From Terriglobales bacterium (GTDB lineage: Bacteria > Acidobacteriota > Terriglobia > Terriglobales > Acidobacteriaceae): a stretch of DNA of 64,000 nt. Position numbers and translations under genes: made by a program. This document shows, one piece after another, positions 47,405 to 56,110 of the stretch (its first letter is position 1; each line of letters opens with the position of its first letter). The stretch lies in NCBI GenBank assembly GCA_035624455.1, contig DASPRM010000136.1, positions 1 to 64,000 of the forward strand, given 5' to 3'. The notes beneath the pieces were generated by a model. The model was not told the origin of the DNA. It did not search any database and saw nothing but the letters and a program-made list of their open reading frames with translations.

Positions 47405-47971
47405 CTACATTGGCCGGCGCGCGTCAAATCGAAAAGCTCGCTCATTCGTCTCGATGACAACATCGCTGAAGCCAGCGGTTTCCAGCCTCGAGCCGAAGCT
47501 CTTGGGATCGACGGGAATCAGCGTGTCATGAATGTGGAATAACCGCATCCGCAGGCTTTGCCGGCTGTCAACTCCTGCAAAGACGCCACCGGGCTTGAGC
47601 ACTCGACAGACCTCGCGCAGCAGTCGATCCTGCAGTGCGGGTGAGGGAACGTGATGGAGCATGTTGAAGGACAGGGCAGCGGAGAACCCGGCGTCTACAA
47701 ACGGCATAGTAGTGGCATCGCCGCGAATCACCCGCACGTTGCCGCCCCCGAGGCGGGTGTGGAGTGAGGAAGCGAGAGCGGCATCGATCTCGATCGCAGT
47801 CAGCTGATGAGTGCGCGAGCGCAGCAGGTCTGTCGTGAGGCCTGGTCCGGGTCCAACTTCCAGGACTTCCCGACCGAGTTCGAGATTCTTCAGAACCCAG
47901 GGAAGGAGCTCGTCCGCAAGCCTTCTGCGCCAATAACCGGAGCGGCACATCCAGCGATGAATTCCATTCAT
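47405..47971 (-). CDS. Class I SAM-dependent methyltransferase
   Basis: A 188-residue protein of the Rossmann-like methyltransferase fold. SAM motif I is [15 protein letters not shown], the acidic end of strand 2 is AIEIDAAL, and later motifs include [17 protein letters not shown] and [13 protein letters not shown]. The substrate is unknown. The start at 47971 ([17 protein letters not shown]) fits the family better than the TTG at 47989. It lies 14 bases after the radical SAM gene on the same strand, so the two probably act together. Confidence 0.88.
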   Translation of the reverse strand: MNGIHRWMCRSGYWRRRLADELLPWVLKNLELGREVLEVGPGPGLTTDLLRSRTHQLTAIEIDAALASSLHTRLGGGNVRVIRGDATTMPFVDAGFSAALSFNMLHHVPSPALQDRLLREVCRVLKPGGVFAGVDSRQSLRMRLFHIHDTLIPVDPKSFGSRLETAGFSDVVIETNERAFRFDARRPM

Positions 47972-47985
47972 ACTAACTAATGTCT

Positions 47986-49068
47986 TCAAATGCGAATTTG
48001 CACCAGGCGAGGTCCTGCCGGCTGCGGAGGAGTCCAGCGGCTAGCACGCAGACGGCGAATGCCCAGGCGATTGCAGAGCATTCCCACGCGCATGGACGCG
48101 GTCACCAGGTGTTCGATTTTGAGTGGTCCCAGCACATGAATGTCTTTCAGCCAATGCAAGCCGATACTGACGGCGCAGCCACATTGATCGCAGTCCGGAG
48201 AGCCGCCAAAAATGCAGGGCTCAACCTGCGTCTTGAGATCAGCGGAGTAATTGGTGGACATCTGGGCGAATAGGCAGTCGCGCGGCGAGGCCGGAGGCTG
48301 CATCAGCGCGCGCCCGATTCCATCGTGCATAAGCAGCTTAGGATAACGGGGGCGCAGGCCGTCGAGGTCTTCTACCAGCTTGCGCCGCTGATGGGGGCTC
48401 AAGATCTCGGGAGTGCATTCACCAACCTGCGGCGTGTATACGCTCACCCAGATGCGGCCTACTTCGGGGCGGGCGTTCCAGAAGGCTACATACTCCTCGA
48501 TGTACCCTTGCCGGGCCACCATAGGCGCCGTGACGGTCCAGTGAATATTCACTCTGCGCCCGTCGATGTTGCGCAGGATGCGATCGTAGGTTGCCGGCTT
48601 GCGGCGGAGATCATGATCCTCGCGGAGACCGTTGACCGAAACTGCTATGAGCAGCCGCGGGATATCCATCCATTCCATCGGGATCGGGGCGACGCCGCTT
48701 GTGACCACCATGGTCACCACCCCCATGCGGCTGAGCGCGGGAAGGATGGAGTTGAGCTCCTGCTTGCGCATCAGCGGCTCCCCGCCGACCAGGGAAACGT
48801 GAAGCGGGCGATGCTTGCGTACTAGTCCGATCACCCCTGCTACTAATTCGTCGCCACGCAGCTCGCTCAGTTCGCGGAGCGTGATCTCGCCTCCGAGATG
48901 CATATCGCCGTAGGCGTAGCAGCCAGGGCATTCCAGCGGACACTCGCGGGTGATCTCGATCGAGAGCATGGGGGCATGTCCCATGAGGATAGAGCCCCAG
49001 GCGGAAATCAGTTCAGCCTTGCGAATACCAGCCGAAGACTTCAGTTTTCGATTTTGCATTTTCAGCAC
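47986..49068 (-). CDS. Radical SAM protein
   Basis: A 360-residue protein. The radical SAM 4Fe-4S motif is ITRECPLECPGCYAY near residue 42, followed by the GGEP motif (LVGGEPLMRK). The C terminus has further cysteines (ADLKTQVEPCIFGGSPDCDQCGC), similar to the auxiliary cluster regions of SPASM or twitch type. It probably binds a second cluster. The substrate is unknown. No precursor peptide is recognised close by. The start may be GTG at 49068 or ATG at 49059. Confidence 0.9.
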   Translation of the reverse strand: MLKMQNRKLKSSAGIRKAELISAWGSILMGHAPMLSIEITRECPLECPGCYAYGDMHLGGEITLRELSELRGDELVAGVIGLVRKHRPLHVSLVGGEPLMRKQELNSILPALSRMGVVTMVVTSGVAPIPMEWMDIPRLLIAVSVNGLREDHDLRRKPATYDRILRNIDGRRVNIHWTVTAPMVARQGYIEEYVAFWNARPEVGRIWVSVYTPQVGECTPEILSPHQRRKLVEDLDGLRPRYPKLLMHDGIGRALMQPPASPRDCLFAQMSTNYSADLKTQVEPCIFGGSPDCDQCGCAVSIGLHWLKDIHVLGPLKIEHLVTASMRVGMLCNRLGIRRLRASRWTPPQPAGPRLVQIRI

Positions 49069-49202
49069 TCAGCCAAAAGGTTGTTTGCTCAGCACAAGGG
49101 GTCGAAAGCTCGTACCATCCGAATCCGCGATTGGACAGATCAAATGACTGGACATCGCCACCGGAAAACTGGTGAGCCAGTCAGAGGCTGCGAATAAGAG
49201 AA

Positions 49203-49463
49203 TCAGCGACGAAGAGGCAGCCGGTTTGCGAGCTCACGAAGGTTACGAGAGCTGCCCCAGCGTAAAGCGTCACAGCGCGACCTTTGAATTGCTGCGAATG
49301 GTTGTGTGCCAATAGCTACGAGTAAAACGAAAGCAAATAGGACAAGAAGCGACAGAAGAATGTCAGTCGCCGGAGGACTGGGTGTGGCAGGAGAAACCAG
49401 GATTGCCGCGAGCGCAAACAGGACGAGCAGAAAGAGCAACGACTTAACGTGGGTCCCCCACAT
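49203..49463 (-). CDS. Small two-helix membrane protein
   Basis: An 86-residue protein with two hydrophobic helices (LLFLLVLFALAAILVS and ILLSLLVLFAFVLLVAIG) and a basic C terminus (NLRELANRLPLRR). GGAAAG lies before the ATG at 49463. It precedes the radical SAM gene by 134 bases on the same strand and might be a partner or unrelated. Family unknown. Confidence 0.5.
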   Translation of the reverse strand: MWGTHVKSLLFLLVLFALAAILVSPATPSPPATDILLSLLVLFAFVLLVAIGTQPFAAIQRSRCDALRWGSSRNLRELANRLPLRR

Positions 49464-49609
49464 CTTTCCGAAAATAGCTCAGGGACAGAGGACTGTCAAA
49501 TCGCGCGATGGAACTTGCAAATCCATCGTGAGTGGATTTTGTGACAGCGAGTCATCGGAGCAGTCAGCCTGCCCGTGCGGAGGGTTAATCCGCACGGGCA
49601 GAATCTGAG

Positions 49610-52600
49610 TTATGGGCTCACCGTGGCAGTGAGAGAGTTTCCACTGGCGGGCGCGATCAAGCCATTACCAGCAGCCGGCACCGTAATCGTCGTCGAGCCC
49701 GTAGCCTGTGGAGTGAAGGTCAGAGCAGTGGACCCCGCGCCATTTGCAATGCTGGGACTGGCCGGTGTTATGGTGGCCACGCCGCCTGTCCCGAGTTGCA
49801 CCTGGAAGGGAACCGTCAACCCACCGCGAATCGCCTCGGCAGTTACGAAGGCATGACTGGTGGGATCCAGTTGGTAAGACTGGGCTGTCAGTGTCCTCGT
49901 GTTCGGTATCTGGGACTTGGACACGGCAAAGTCTTGACCGATTCCATTGGGACTGGCGAGCACCAATCCGGATGGAGCGAAGCTCACCGCAAGCGTGCCG
50001 CTGGTCCAGCCCGTTGCCGTGGCCGTGATGGTTGCGTTTCCGGAATCGGTCAGCGACTGCACATAGACCGCCGGGAAGCCGCTGCCACCCTGGCCGCCGT
50101 TAGGCGGGATGTTAATCGCCAGGCTGGTTGTTCCTTGTTTGGTGGGATCTGTCGAGAACAAAACGTTCGCATTCGCGGGATTGGTGGTGATGGTTATGTT
50201 GAGTCCATTCGGCGTGGGCGCATTGGCGTTCAATGATCCCGAGGCTTGTACTTGCAGGTTCTTGCCGACAGTGGTTGTGGCCGCTGCTAACGTGATGGCG
50301 GGCAAGGTCACGGTAGCGTTGGTTGTCCCGCCGGTGGCGGCGCTGAAGTTGTTTGCCGCGCCCGGTCCGGAGACGGTTATGTTTGCAACGTCCACGCTCA
50401 GCACGGTGCTATCCGTGCCCGAGAGATTGGATTTCGGCACAAACGTGGCAGTGTTCTTGCTGGTATCCGGCCCCTGGAAAACGACAGGGCTGCCAGAGAT
50501 CGTGCCCACGGACGTCTTGCTGCTCAGCAGCGGGACGTTTACGGTCAAGCCACCTCGAATCTGAGCTGGATTCCCCTGCGGATTGTTGGAGCCATCGAGG
50601 CGGAACGCCGCGACAGTTAGCGTGGTGGCGCTGGAGATGGTGGTGGTAGTCAAAGTGCTTCCATTCGGACCTGTCACAACAAATCCGGCAGGAGTGACCG
50701 CCACCTGATTGCATGTTGCGCACTGCGCCGGTGTTATTTGCGAATAGCCTGTCGCCGAGGAGCTCAGAGTGACCGCGCTGGAGGTGACGGCCACGCCTTG
50801 CACCACGATTTTAGAATTTGTACTGGTTGCGGTGTAGGTGATGGAGGAACTGCCGGCAGTTGCACCAGTGAGATCCGTGGAGAGCAGGACCTTACTAGGA
50901 TCAGAGCTGGTGATCGTAACCTGTGTACCACCCGAAGGCGGCGGAACCTGCAATTGCACCGTGCCCTGAACCTGCAGGTTAGCTCCCACAGTCACCGGCA
51001 ATACTGAGATCGTGGGAGCGGAGACGGTGGCGGTCAGAGAAGCGCCGGAGACAGGCGTCGAGTAACCGGCAGGCTGCGTGATGCTGAGCAGGCTGGTTCC
51101 GGACGCAACGGGGTTAAAGGTAACCGAGTTGATGCTGGTATTCGTGCCTCCAGCCACGGTTGGAGTTCCGGAGATGGTGCCAGTGGCAGTTGTCCCGCTC
51201 ACGATCGGGACTGAGACATCGCCACCGCCGCGGACGGTACCCTTCGACACAAAGTTCAATTTGCTATCGAGCTGGGCTGCAGAAACTGTCAAGGGTGAAG
51301 GAGCAGCACCTTTGGCTGTAGTGAAATCCTGACCTTGGCCATTGGGGCTGTTCAGCACGAAGCCAGATGGGGTCAGGGTTACGTTGGCTGTGCCTGGATT
51401 GTAGCCGGAAGCGCTGATGGTGACCGGGACGATGCCGGAGGAGGCCAACGCCTGGATGTAGAAGCCCCCAATACCCTGGGTGCCTTGCCCGGCATTCACG
51501 GAGAGCTGAATGCTCGCCGAGCCGGCCGTTGTGGCACTGGTCGAGACCAGGAGCTTAGTCGGATCACCGCTTGTGACCGTGACTATGAGATTGCTCGGCG
51601 CTGGAACCTGGAGCGAAGCCGTCGCCAGGATTTCCAGATTCCCTCCCAGACTCAGATTCTGGAGGGCGGGCGGAATAATTATGTTGGCATTACTCCGGCC
51701 ATTGCCGGAGAGCTGGACAGTAAGAGGATTGGCACCGGTCACGCTGTTGGTGATGTTTAAGGTGCCCTTTCGCGGACCGGTATCGCCGGGTTTAAAGGTT
51801 ACGGTGAGGGTAGCGCTGGAACCCGCGTTCACGTTAATAGGCGCGGCAGGGCTCACTGAGAAATCAGAAGCCTGACCGCCGCTGATTGAGAGAGCAGAGA
51901 TCGTGAGCGCGCTGGCGCCGGTGTTGCTGACTGTGACCGTAGCGGTGCTGCTATTGCCCAGCAGCGTGTCAGGGAAATTGACAGTGAGCGGGCTGGCGGA
52001 GATTGTCGTTGCCTGTCCAGTGCCGGTGAGTGCCACCTGATGTGGACTGCCGGGTGCGGTATCGTTGATCACGAATGACCCGGATTCGCTGGCGGCCGAG
52101 CTCGGGGAGAAGGTGAAATTGATGGTTGCCGACGCACCCGCTGCCAGCTTGCCAGGGAGAGCGTCCGGTTTGGTAAAGCCAAAGTCAGAGGCATTGTTAC
52201 CCGTGAGCTGAAAGTCCTTCACAAACAGATCACCTGTGCCGGTGTTGGTGAGGGTCAGGCTCTGAGAGCAATTTGCAGTTGTGCCTACGAACGGGCTTCC
52301 GCAGTCGATGCTGGTGGGACTCAGGGTGAGGACGCCTGTGGTCGCGACAATCAGCACCGTGTTGGGCACACTGGTGAGGATGCTGTGGGAAACGATGAGC
52401 TGGGCTACATAGTTGCCGGCGACATCGGCGACGAATGTTGGCTTGGGATCAGTGGCGCTGCTCAGGCTGGCGTTGCTGCCGCTAGGCTTGGCTAGCAGCA
52501 CCCAGGAGTAAGTCAGGCTTTGTCCCCCGGCGTCGGCGGAGTTGCTGCCATCGAGCTGTACGGTGGCACCCGGAGCCACAAACTGCCGGGGGCCGGCGTT

Positions 52601-53929
52601 GGCCACCGGCAGGACATCATCGGTGCTGATTTCAACCGTGGCCGGCGCGCTGTTCAGAGTCGTGGTGGTATCGGTGACGATCAGCTGCACGACGTACACT
52701 CCGGCCACGTCGGGCGTGAAGCTGGGATTCGCACTGAATCTTCCTGTCAGAGTGCCTGAGCTGACCGCGCTAGCGGCGGGCGCTGAGATCACGCTCCACG
52801 AAAAATTCAACTGATCAGAATTCGGCGCGGATGATCCGCTGCCATCCAGCTGCACTTTGTTGCCGACCGTGGCTACCTGGTTTAGGCCAGCATTGGCCGT
52901 GGGCGCAATCTGATTGGTGCTGATCGTGACCATGGCTGTCGAGTTGTTGCCTTTTCCGTCGTTCACCGTCACCTGGGCGAGATAAGGACCAGCAACATCG
53001 GCGGTAAACGTTGGGGTCACGCTGCCGGGATCAGAGAGTGCTGCTGCGCTGCCGGGGGCCGAGAGCGTCCAGGAATAGGTCAGCGGGTTCAGCGAAGTGT
53101 CGGTCGAGGGGCTGGCGTCGAGCTGCACTATGCTGCCCACTGAAACCAGTTGATTCGGATCGGCAGCAAGCGGAGGAACCAGCACCGTCGAGACCAACAC
53201 CGCGGCGGAAGTCGTCGCACTGCCGTCGCTGACCGTCAGCTTGACGATGTAATCGCCGGCTTTGTCAGCCGTGAAAGTAGGATTGACGCATGAATCTGCA
53301 GAGCACGAGGCGGGATTCACCAGAGCAGCAGCGCTGCCCGAAGGGGTGCTCAGAAATGCCCATGTGTACGTAAGTGGCGAACCAGTCGGACTGGTGGAGG
53401 CGCTGCCATCCAAATGTACGGTGCTGCCGACCGTGACCAACTGATTGGGTCCGGCATTGGCGGTGGCAACCGGCGTTGGTGACGTCACGAAGAACGTGGC
53501 GGTGGAATTGTGGCCAGCGGTCGTGACCACGATATAGCGTGGTCCGGGTGCGGCAGATGAGCCGATGTTGACCGAGATAGTGGAACTGGTGGCGCTGCTA
53601 ACGGTAACGGGAGCGAACGCAGCGTCGGCCGCGCCCGCGACGGTGATGCCGGGGCCAAAGCTGGCGGTGGTCTGGCCCTGCACGAAGTTGGTCTTGTTTC
53701 CCGTTATGGTCACGGTGAAAGCTTGTCCGTCCGCGGCATGCGTGTTCGGACTGATCGACACGCTCGCCGTCGGATCCTGAGTCGGAGTTGGCGTGGGTGT
53801 TGGCGTTGGTGTCGGCGTGGGGGTCGGCGAAGGCGACGAGGAACTGGAACTCGAGCCGCAGGAGATCAGTCCGCAAATAAGCACAAGAATCGCGAAGGCA
53901 GAAACCGAGCGCAGCAATGTGGTCTTCAT
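49610..53929 (-). CDS. Giant surface lipoprotein with PKD, HYDIN-like and three ~230-residue repeat modules
   Basis: A 1439-residue protein. A lipoprotein signal ends at Cys24 (lipobox LISC), followed by poly-Ser and a Pro-Thr repeat linker. Then come an IPT-like domain (about residues 55-155) and four PKD-like domains (each opening ANAGPNQ or similar and containing HLDGSAST-type sequence). Two choice-of-anchor D/HYDIN-like domains follow (SLTLTNTGTGDLFVKDF, TVTVSNTGASALTISAL). Three tandem modules of about 230 residues come last (IRGGLTVxVP, VLxSPNGxGxDF, TSSDPSKVLLSTD). No enzyme domain is seen. Probably an adhesin or a wall-stalk protein. The start at 53929 (MKTTLLRSVSAFAI) gives the correct signal. 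Confidence 0.88.
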   Translation of the reverse strand: MKTTLLRSVSAFAILVLICGLISCGSSSSSSSPSPTPTPTPTPTPTPTPTQDPTASVSISPNTHAADGQAFTVTITGNKTNFVQGQTTASFGPGITVAGAADAAFAPVTVSSATSSTISVNIGSSAAPGPRYIVVTTAGHNSTATFFVTSPTPVATANAGPNQLVTVGSTVHLDGSASTSPTGSPLTYTWAFLSTPSGSAAALVNPASCSADSCVNPTFTADKAGDYIVKLTVSDGSATTSAAVLVSTVLVPPLAADPNQLVSVGSIVQLDASPSTDTSLNPLTYSWTLSAPGSAAALSDPGSVTPTFTADVAGPYLAQVTVNDGKGNNSTAMVTISTNQIAPTANAGLNQVATVGNKVQLDGSGSSAPNSDQLNFSWSVISAPAASAVSSGTLTGRFSANPSFTPDVAGVYVVQLIVTDTTTTLNSAPATVEISTDDVLPVANAGPRQFVAPGATVQLDGSNSADAGGQSLTYSWVLLAKPSGSNASLSSATDPKPTFVADVAGNYVAQLIVSHSILTSVPNTVLIVATTGVLTLSPTSIDCGSPFVGTTANCSQSLTLTNTGTGDLFVKDFQLTGNNASDFGFTKPDALPGKLAAGASATINFTFSPSSAASESGSFVINDTAPGSPHQVALTGTGQATTISASPLTVNFPDTLLGNSSTATVTVSNTGASALTISALSISGGQASDFSVSPAAPINVNAGSSATLTVTFKPGDTGPRKGTLNITNSVTGANPLTVQLSGNGRSNANIIIPPALQNLSLGGNLEILATASLQVPAPSNLIVTVTSGDPTKLLVSTSATTAGSASIQLSVNAGQGTQGIGGFYIQALASSGIVPVTISASGYNPGTANVTLTPSGFVLNSPNGQGQDFTTAKGAAPSPLTVSAAQLDSKLNFVSKGTVRGGGDVSVPIVSGTTATGTISGTPTVAGGTNTSINSVTFNPVASGTSLLSITQPAGYSTPVSGASLTATVSAPTISVLPVTVGANLQVQGTVQLQVPPPSGGTQVTITSSDPSKVLLSTDLTGATAGSSSITYTATSTNSKIVVQGVAVTSSAVTLSSSATGYSQITPAQCATCNQVAVTPAGFVVTGPNGSTLTTTTISSATTLTVAAFRLDGSNNPQGNPAQIRGGLTVNVPLLSSKTSVGTISGSPVVFQGPDTSKNTATFVPKSNLSGTDSTVLSVDVANITVSGPGAANNFSAATGGTTNATVTLPAITLAAATTTVGKNLQVQASGSLNANAPTPNGLNITITTNPANANVLFSTDPTKQGTTSLAINIPPNGGQGGSGFPAVYVQSLTDSGNATITATATGWTSGTLAVSFAPSGLVLASPNGIGQDFAVSKSQIPNTRTLTAQSYQLDPTSHAFVTAEAIRGGLTVPFQVQLGTGGVATITPASPSIANGAGSTALTFTPQATGSTTITVPAAGNGLIAPASGNSLTATVSP

Positions 53930-54514
53930 AGACAGGGACCTCAGCGCCAGAGGCGTAGGAATTTGGACAGCTAATTTCACTTGCGATGCGGGGCCCTGAG
54001 AGAGAAAGAAGCTTCAGCCGTCTACGAAGTAGGCGCGAGGTTTACGGCTTGAGCCTGGAAAACGACCAACCGTAACGCTTGTGGTGCAATTTCCCGACCA
54101 AAATCAAAGTCTGAAAACACAGGGATTAGTTCATTCGGAGTAGTGGGAAACTGCAAGTGCCTGCACATGCAATGGAAGACTTGGTGAACTGTATTCATTG
54201 CTGTTCCCAATAGGGAAGGAGCAAGGGCGCCTAGCCCGCCGCCCGATCAGCCAATTCAGGGGAATTGCTGCATCGGTACAGGGAAATGACCGATCGGTAA
54301 CCCTGGAGGGCCCCTGACACGACTGACGACGGCCAGTGTCCGGGTTTCTGCCGATTTGGCGTGACGAATAGCACTCGGCTTGTGACCAGCAGTGAGCAAA
54401 GCGCGGATGTCTCCGCTAACCGCATGGGCGATCCGGCGTCTAACCAGTCCGCACATGGGGGCAGTGTATTTGGTCACTCGTCAGGCCCCGATTTCACCTG
54501 CGAAGGAGCATTCG
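53930..54514. other. Intergenic region between divergent genes
   Basis: 585 bases with no gene that I can support. It must hold promoters for both the giant lipoprotein and the DUF2911 gene. A short palindrome, ACCGATCGGT, is at 54287-54296 and a GGGCCC at 54309. I see no known riboswitch. Confidence 0.5.
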
Positions 54515-55576
54515 ATGATTCAACGTCCAATTTCTGTCTTGCTGTTCGGGGTCCTGATGGCTGCCATGCTTTGCCAAGCACAGTCGGTGACTCTGGATAT
54601 TCCGCGGCAAAGCCAACATGCGGTGGTTACGCAGCGCATCGGCATCACCGATATCACGATCAACTATCACCGGCCGCTAGCTGGAAGTCGCAAGATCTGG
54701 GGAGCGGTCGTGCCGTATGGCCAGGTATGGCGAGCCGGGGCCAATGAGAACACGACGATCTCGTTCAGCGATCCGGTCACGATTGAAGGCAAACCGCTCG
54801 ACAAGGGGACCTACGGCTTGTTCATGATTCCTGCAGAGGACCAGTGGACGGTCATTTTGTCCAAGAACTCCACTTCGTGGGGAGCATTCACTTATAAGGA
54901 GGCGGAGGATGCGCTACGCGTCACCGTGAAGCCACAGAGCAGCGATCCGCAGAATGCTCTGGCCTACGACTTCGATCAAGTGAAGCCGGATTCGACGGTG
55001 ATCACCATGCGCTGGGAGAAGGTGGCGGTGCCGTTCACCGTGGGCGTCAACGTCAACCAGATTGTCGCCGACAGCTTGCACAAGCAATTGCGCGGACTAG
55101 CGCAATATACGTGGGACGGCTGGAATGACGCCGGCACGTACCTGGTCATGAACAAGGGCGATCTCCAGGAAGCACTGAAGTATGAGGATCAGTCAATTCA
55201 GGTGGAAGAGCGCTTCGAGAATCTGTCGACCAAGGCGCGCGTACTCGATGCCTTGGGCCGAAAAGACGAAGCCAGAGCTACACTCGCCAAGGCGTTCGAA
55301 AAGGGGAGCCCGCTGCAGATCCACGGCTACGCGCGCCAGTTGCAGGGAGAAAATAAGCAGGATGAGGCATTCGCCATCTTCCGGTCGAACGCCCAGAAAC
55401 ATCCCGACCAATGGTTCACGCATGTCGGCTTAGCTCGCGTGTATAGCGGACAGGGGGATTTCAACAGTGCGGTGAAAGAGGTTGGGCTGGCGCTGAACAC
55501 CGCTCCTGATCAACAGAAGGACTATCTAAAGAGCCTGATGAAACGCCTGGAAGCCAAGGACGATATTAATCGCTAA
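54515..55576 (+). CDS. Exported DUF2911 protein with TPR-like C terminus
   Basis: A 353-residue protein with a signal peptide (ISVLLFGVLMAAMLCQAQS). The DUF2911 beta domain follows (residues about 30-180): ITDITINYHRPLAGSRKIWG, then VPYGQVWRAGANENTTISFS and GTYGLFMIPAEDQWTVILSK. The C-terminal third has two or three TPR-like helical pairs (KARVLDALGRKDEARATLAKA, then GDFNSAVKEVGLALNT). Function unknown. GAAGGAG precedes the ATG at 54515. Followed by a clear terminator. DUF2911 proteins are frequent in Bacteroidetes and Acidobacteria. Confidence 0.9.
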   Translation: MIQRPISVLLFGVLMAAMLCQAQSVTLDIPRQSQHAVVTQRIGITDITINYHRPLAGSRKIWGAVVPYGQVWRAGANENTTISFSDPVTIEGKPLDKGTYGLFMIPAEDQWTVILSKNSTSWGAFTYKEAEDALRVTVKPQSSDPQNALAYDFDQVKPDSTVITMRWEKVAVPFTVGVNVNQIVADSLHKQLRGLAQYTWDGWNDAGTYLVMNKGDLQEALKYEDQSIQVEERFENLSTKARVLDALGRKDEARATLAKAFEKGSPLQIHGYARQLQGENKQDEAFAIFRSNAQKHPDQWFTHVGLARVYSGQGDFNSAVKEVGLALNTAPDQQKDYLKSLMKRLEAKDDINR

Positions 55577-55599
55577 TTGCAACCGATTGGCCACCTGGA

Positions 55600-55631
55600 T
55601 TCGGCCGCCGGTCTCGGCGGCCGATCTTTTT
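55600..55631 (+). terminator. Rho-independent terminator after the DUF2911 gene
   Basis: TCGGCCGCCG, loop GTCT, CGGCGGCCGA, then TCTTTTTG. The stem is perfect and GC-rich. Confidence 0.9.
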
Positions 55632-56110
55632 GCATTGTAACTTCGAAGCAAACTCAGACTTTGGTCCCCACTGACTGGGGCGAATCCCGAAAAACTGTAC
55701 ATTGGGACCATCGCCATATGCGATTTTGTACCCCAGGCATACCCGGGCAATCCCCTTAATTGCACCACTTCGTCCCCACCGGATTACGTTCGTCCCGCTG
55801 ATCACGATCGAGCCACTGGTCAGCATTCTCCGAAATCCTGGAACCAGAAATCCTTCCCCGGAGCAAGGGATTGCGGTTCTTGCAGTTCCAAGGCGCCGCG
55901 CTTGGTGCTGCAACTGCTGACATCCAGTGCAAACCTGCAACGCGTCCGGATCTGAGCAATTCCCGATTTAGCTGTTGCGTTGTGCGCAAGTTTTTGTGTG
56001 CGCGAGGTAGCAGTTTTGCCTTGATCCGGCGCTCGCAGAGCCAAATTCCGTATCGAGCGAGCAACGCCTCACTCGAGTGGGATCGGCGTGGAGATTTTCA
56101 GGAGGAAATA
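55632..56110. other. Leader region of the TonB-dependent receptor gene
   Basis: 479 bases with no supported gene. A weak open frame continues into the receptor from 55871 but lacks coding character, and AGGAGG at 56100-56105 fixes the true start at 56111. No riboswitch is recognised. Confidence 0.5.

Noticed and set aside
54256-54480. Possible c-di-GMP (GEMM-I) riboswitch on the minus strand, because of GGGTTACCGATCGG
   Set aside because: Only the 3' tail string resembles the consensus. The CAAAGCC and ACGCACAGGGCAAACC segments are missing, and the distance to the lipoprotein start (about 350 bases) is long.
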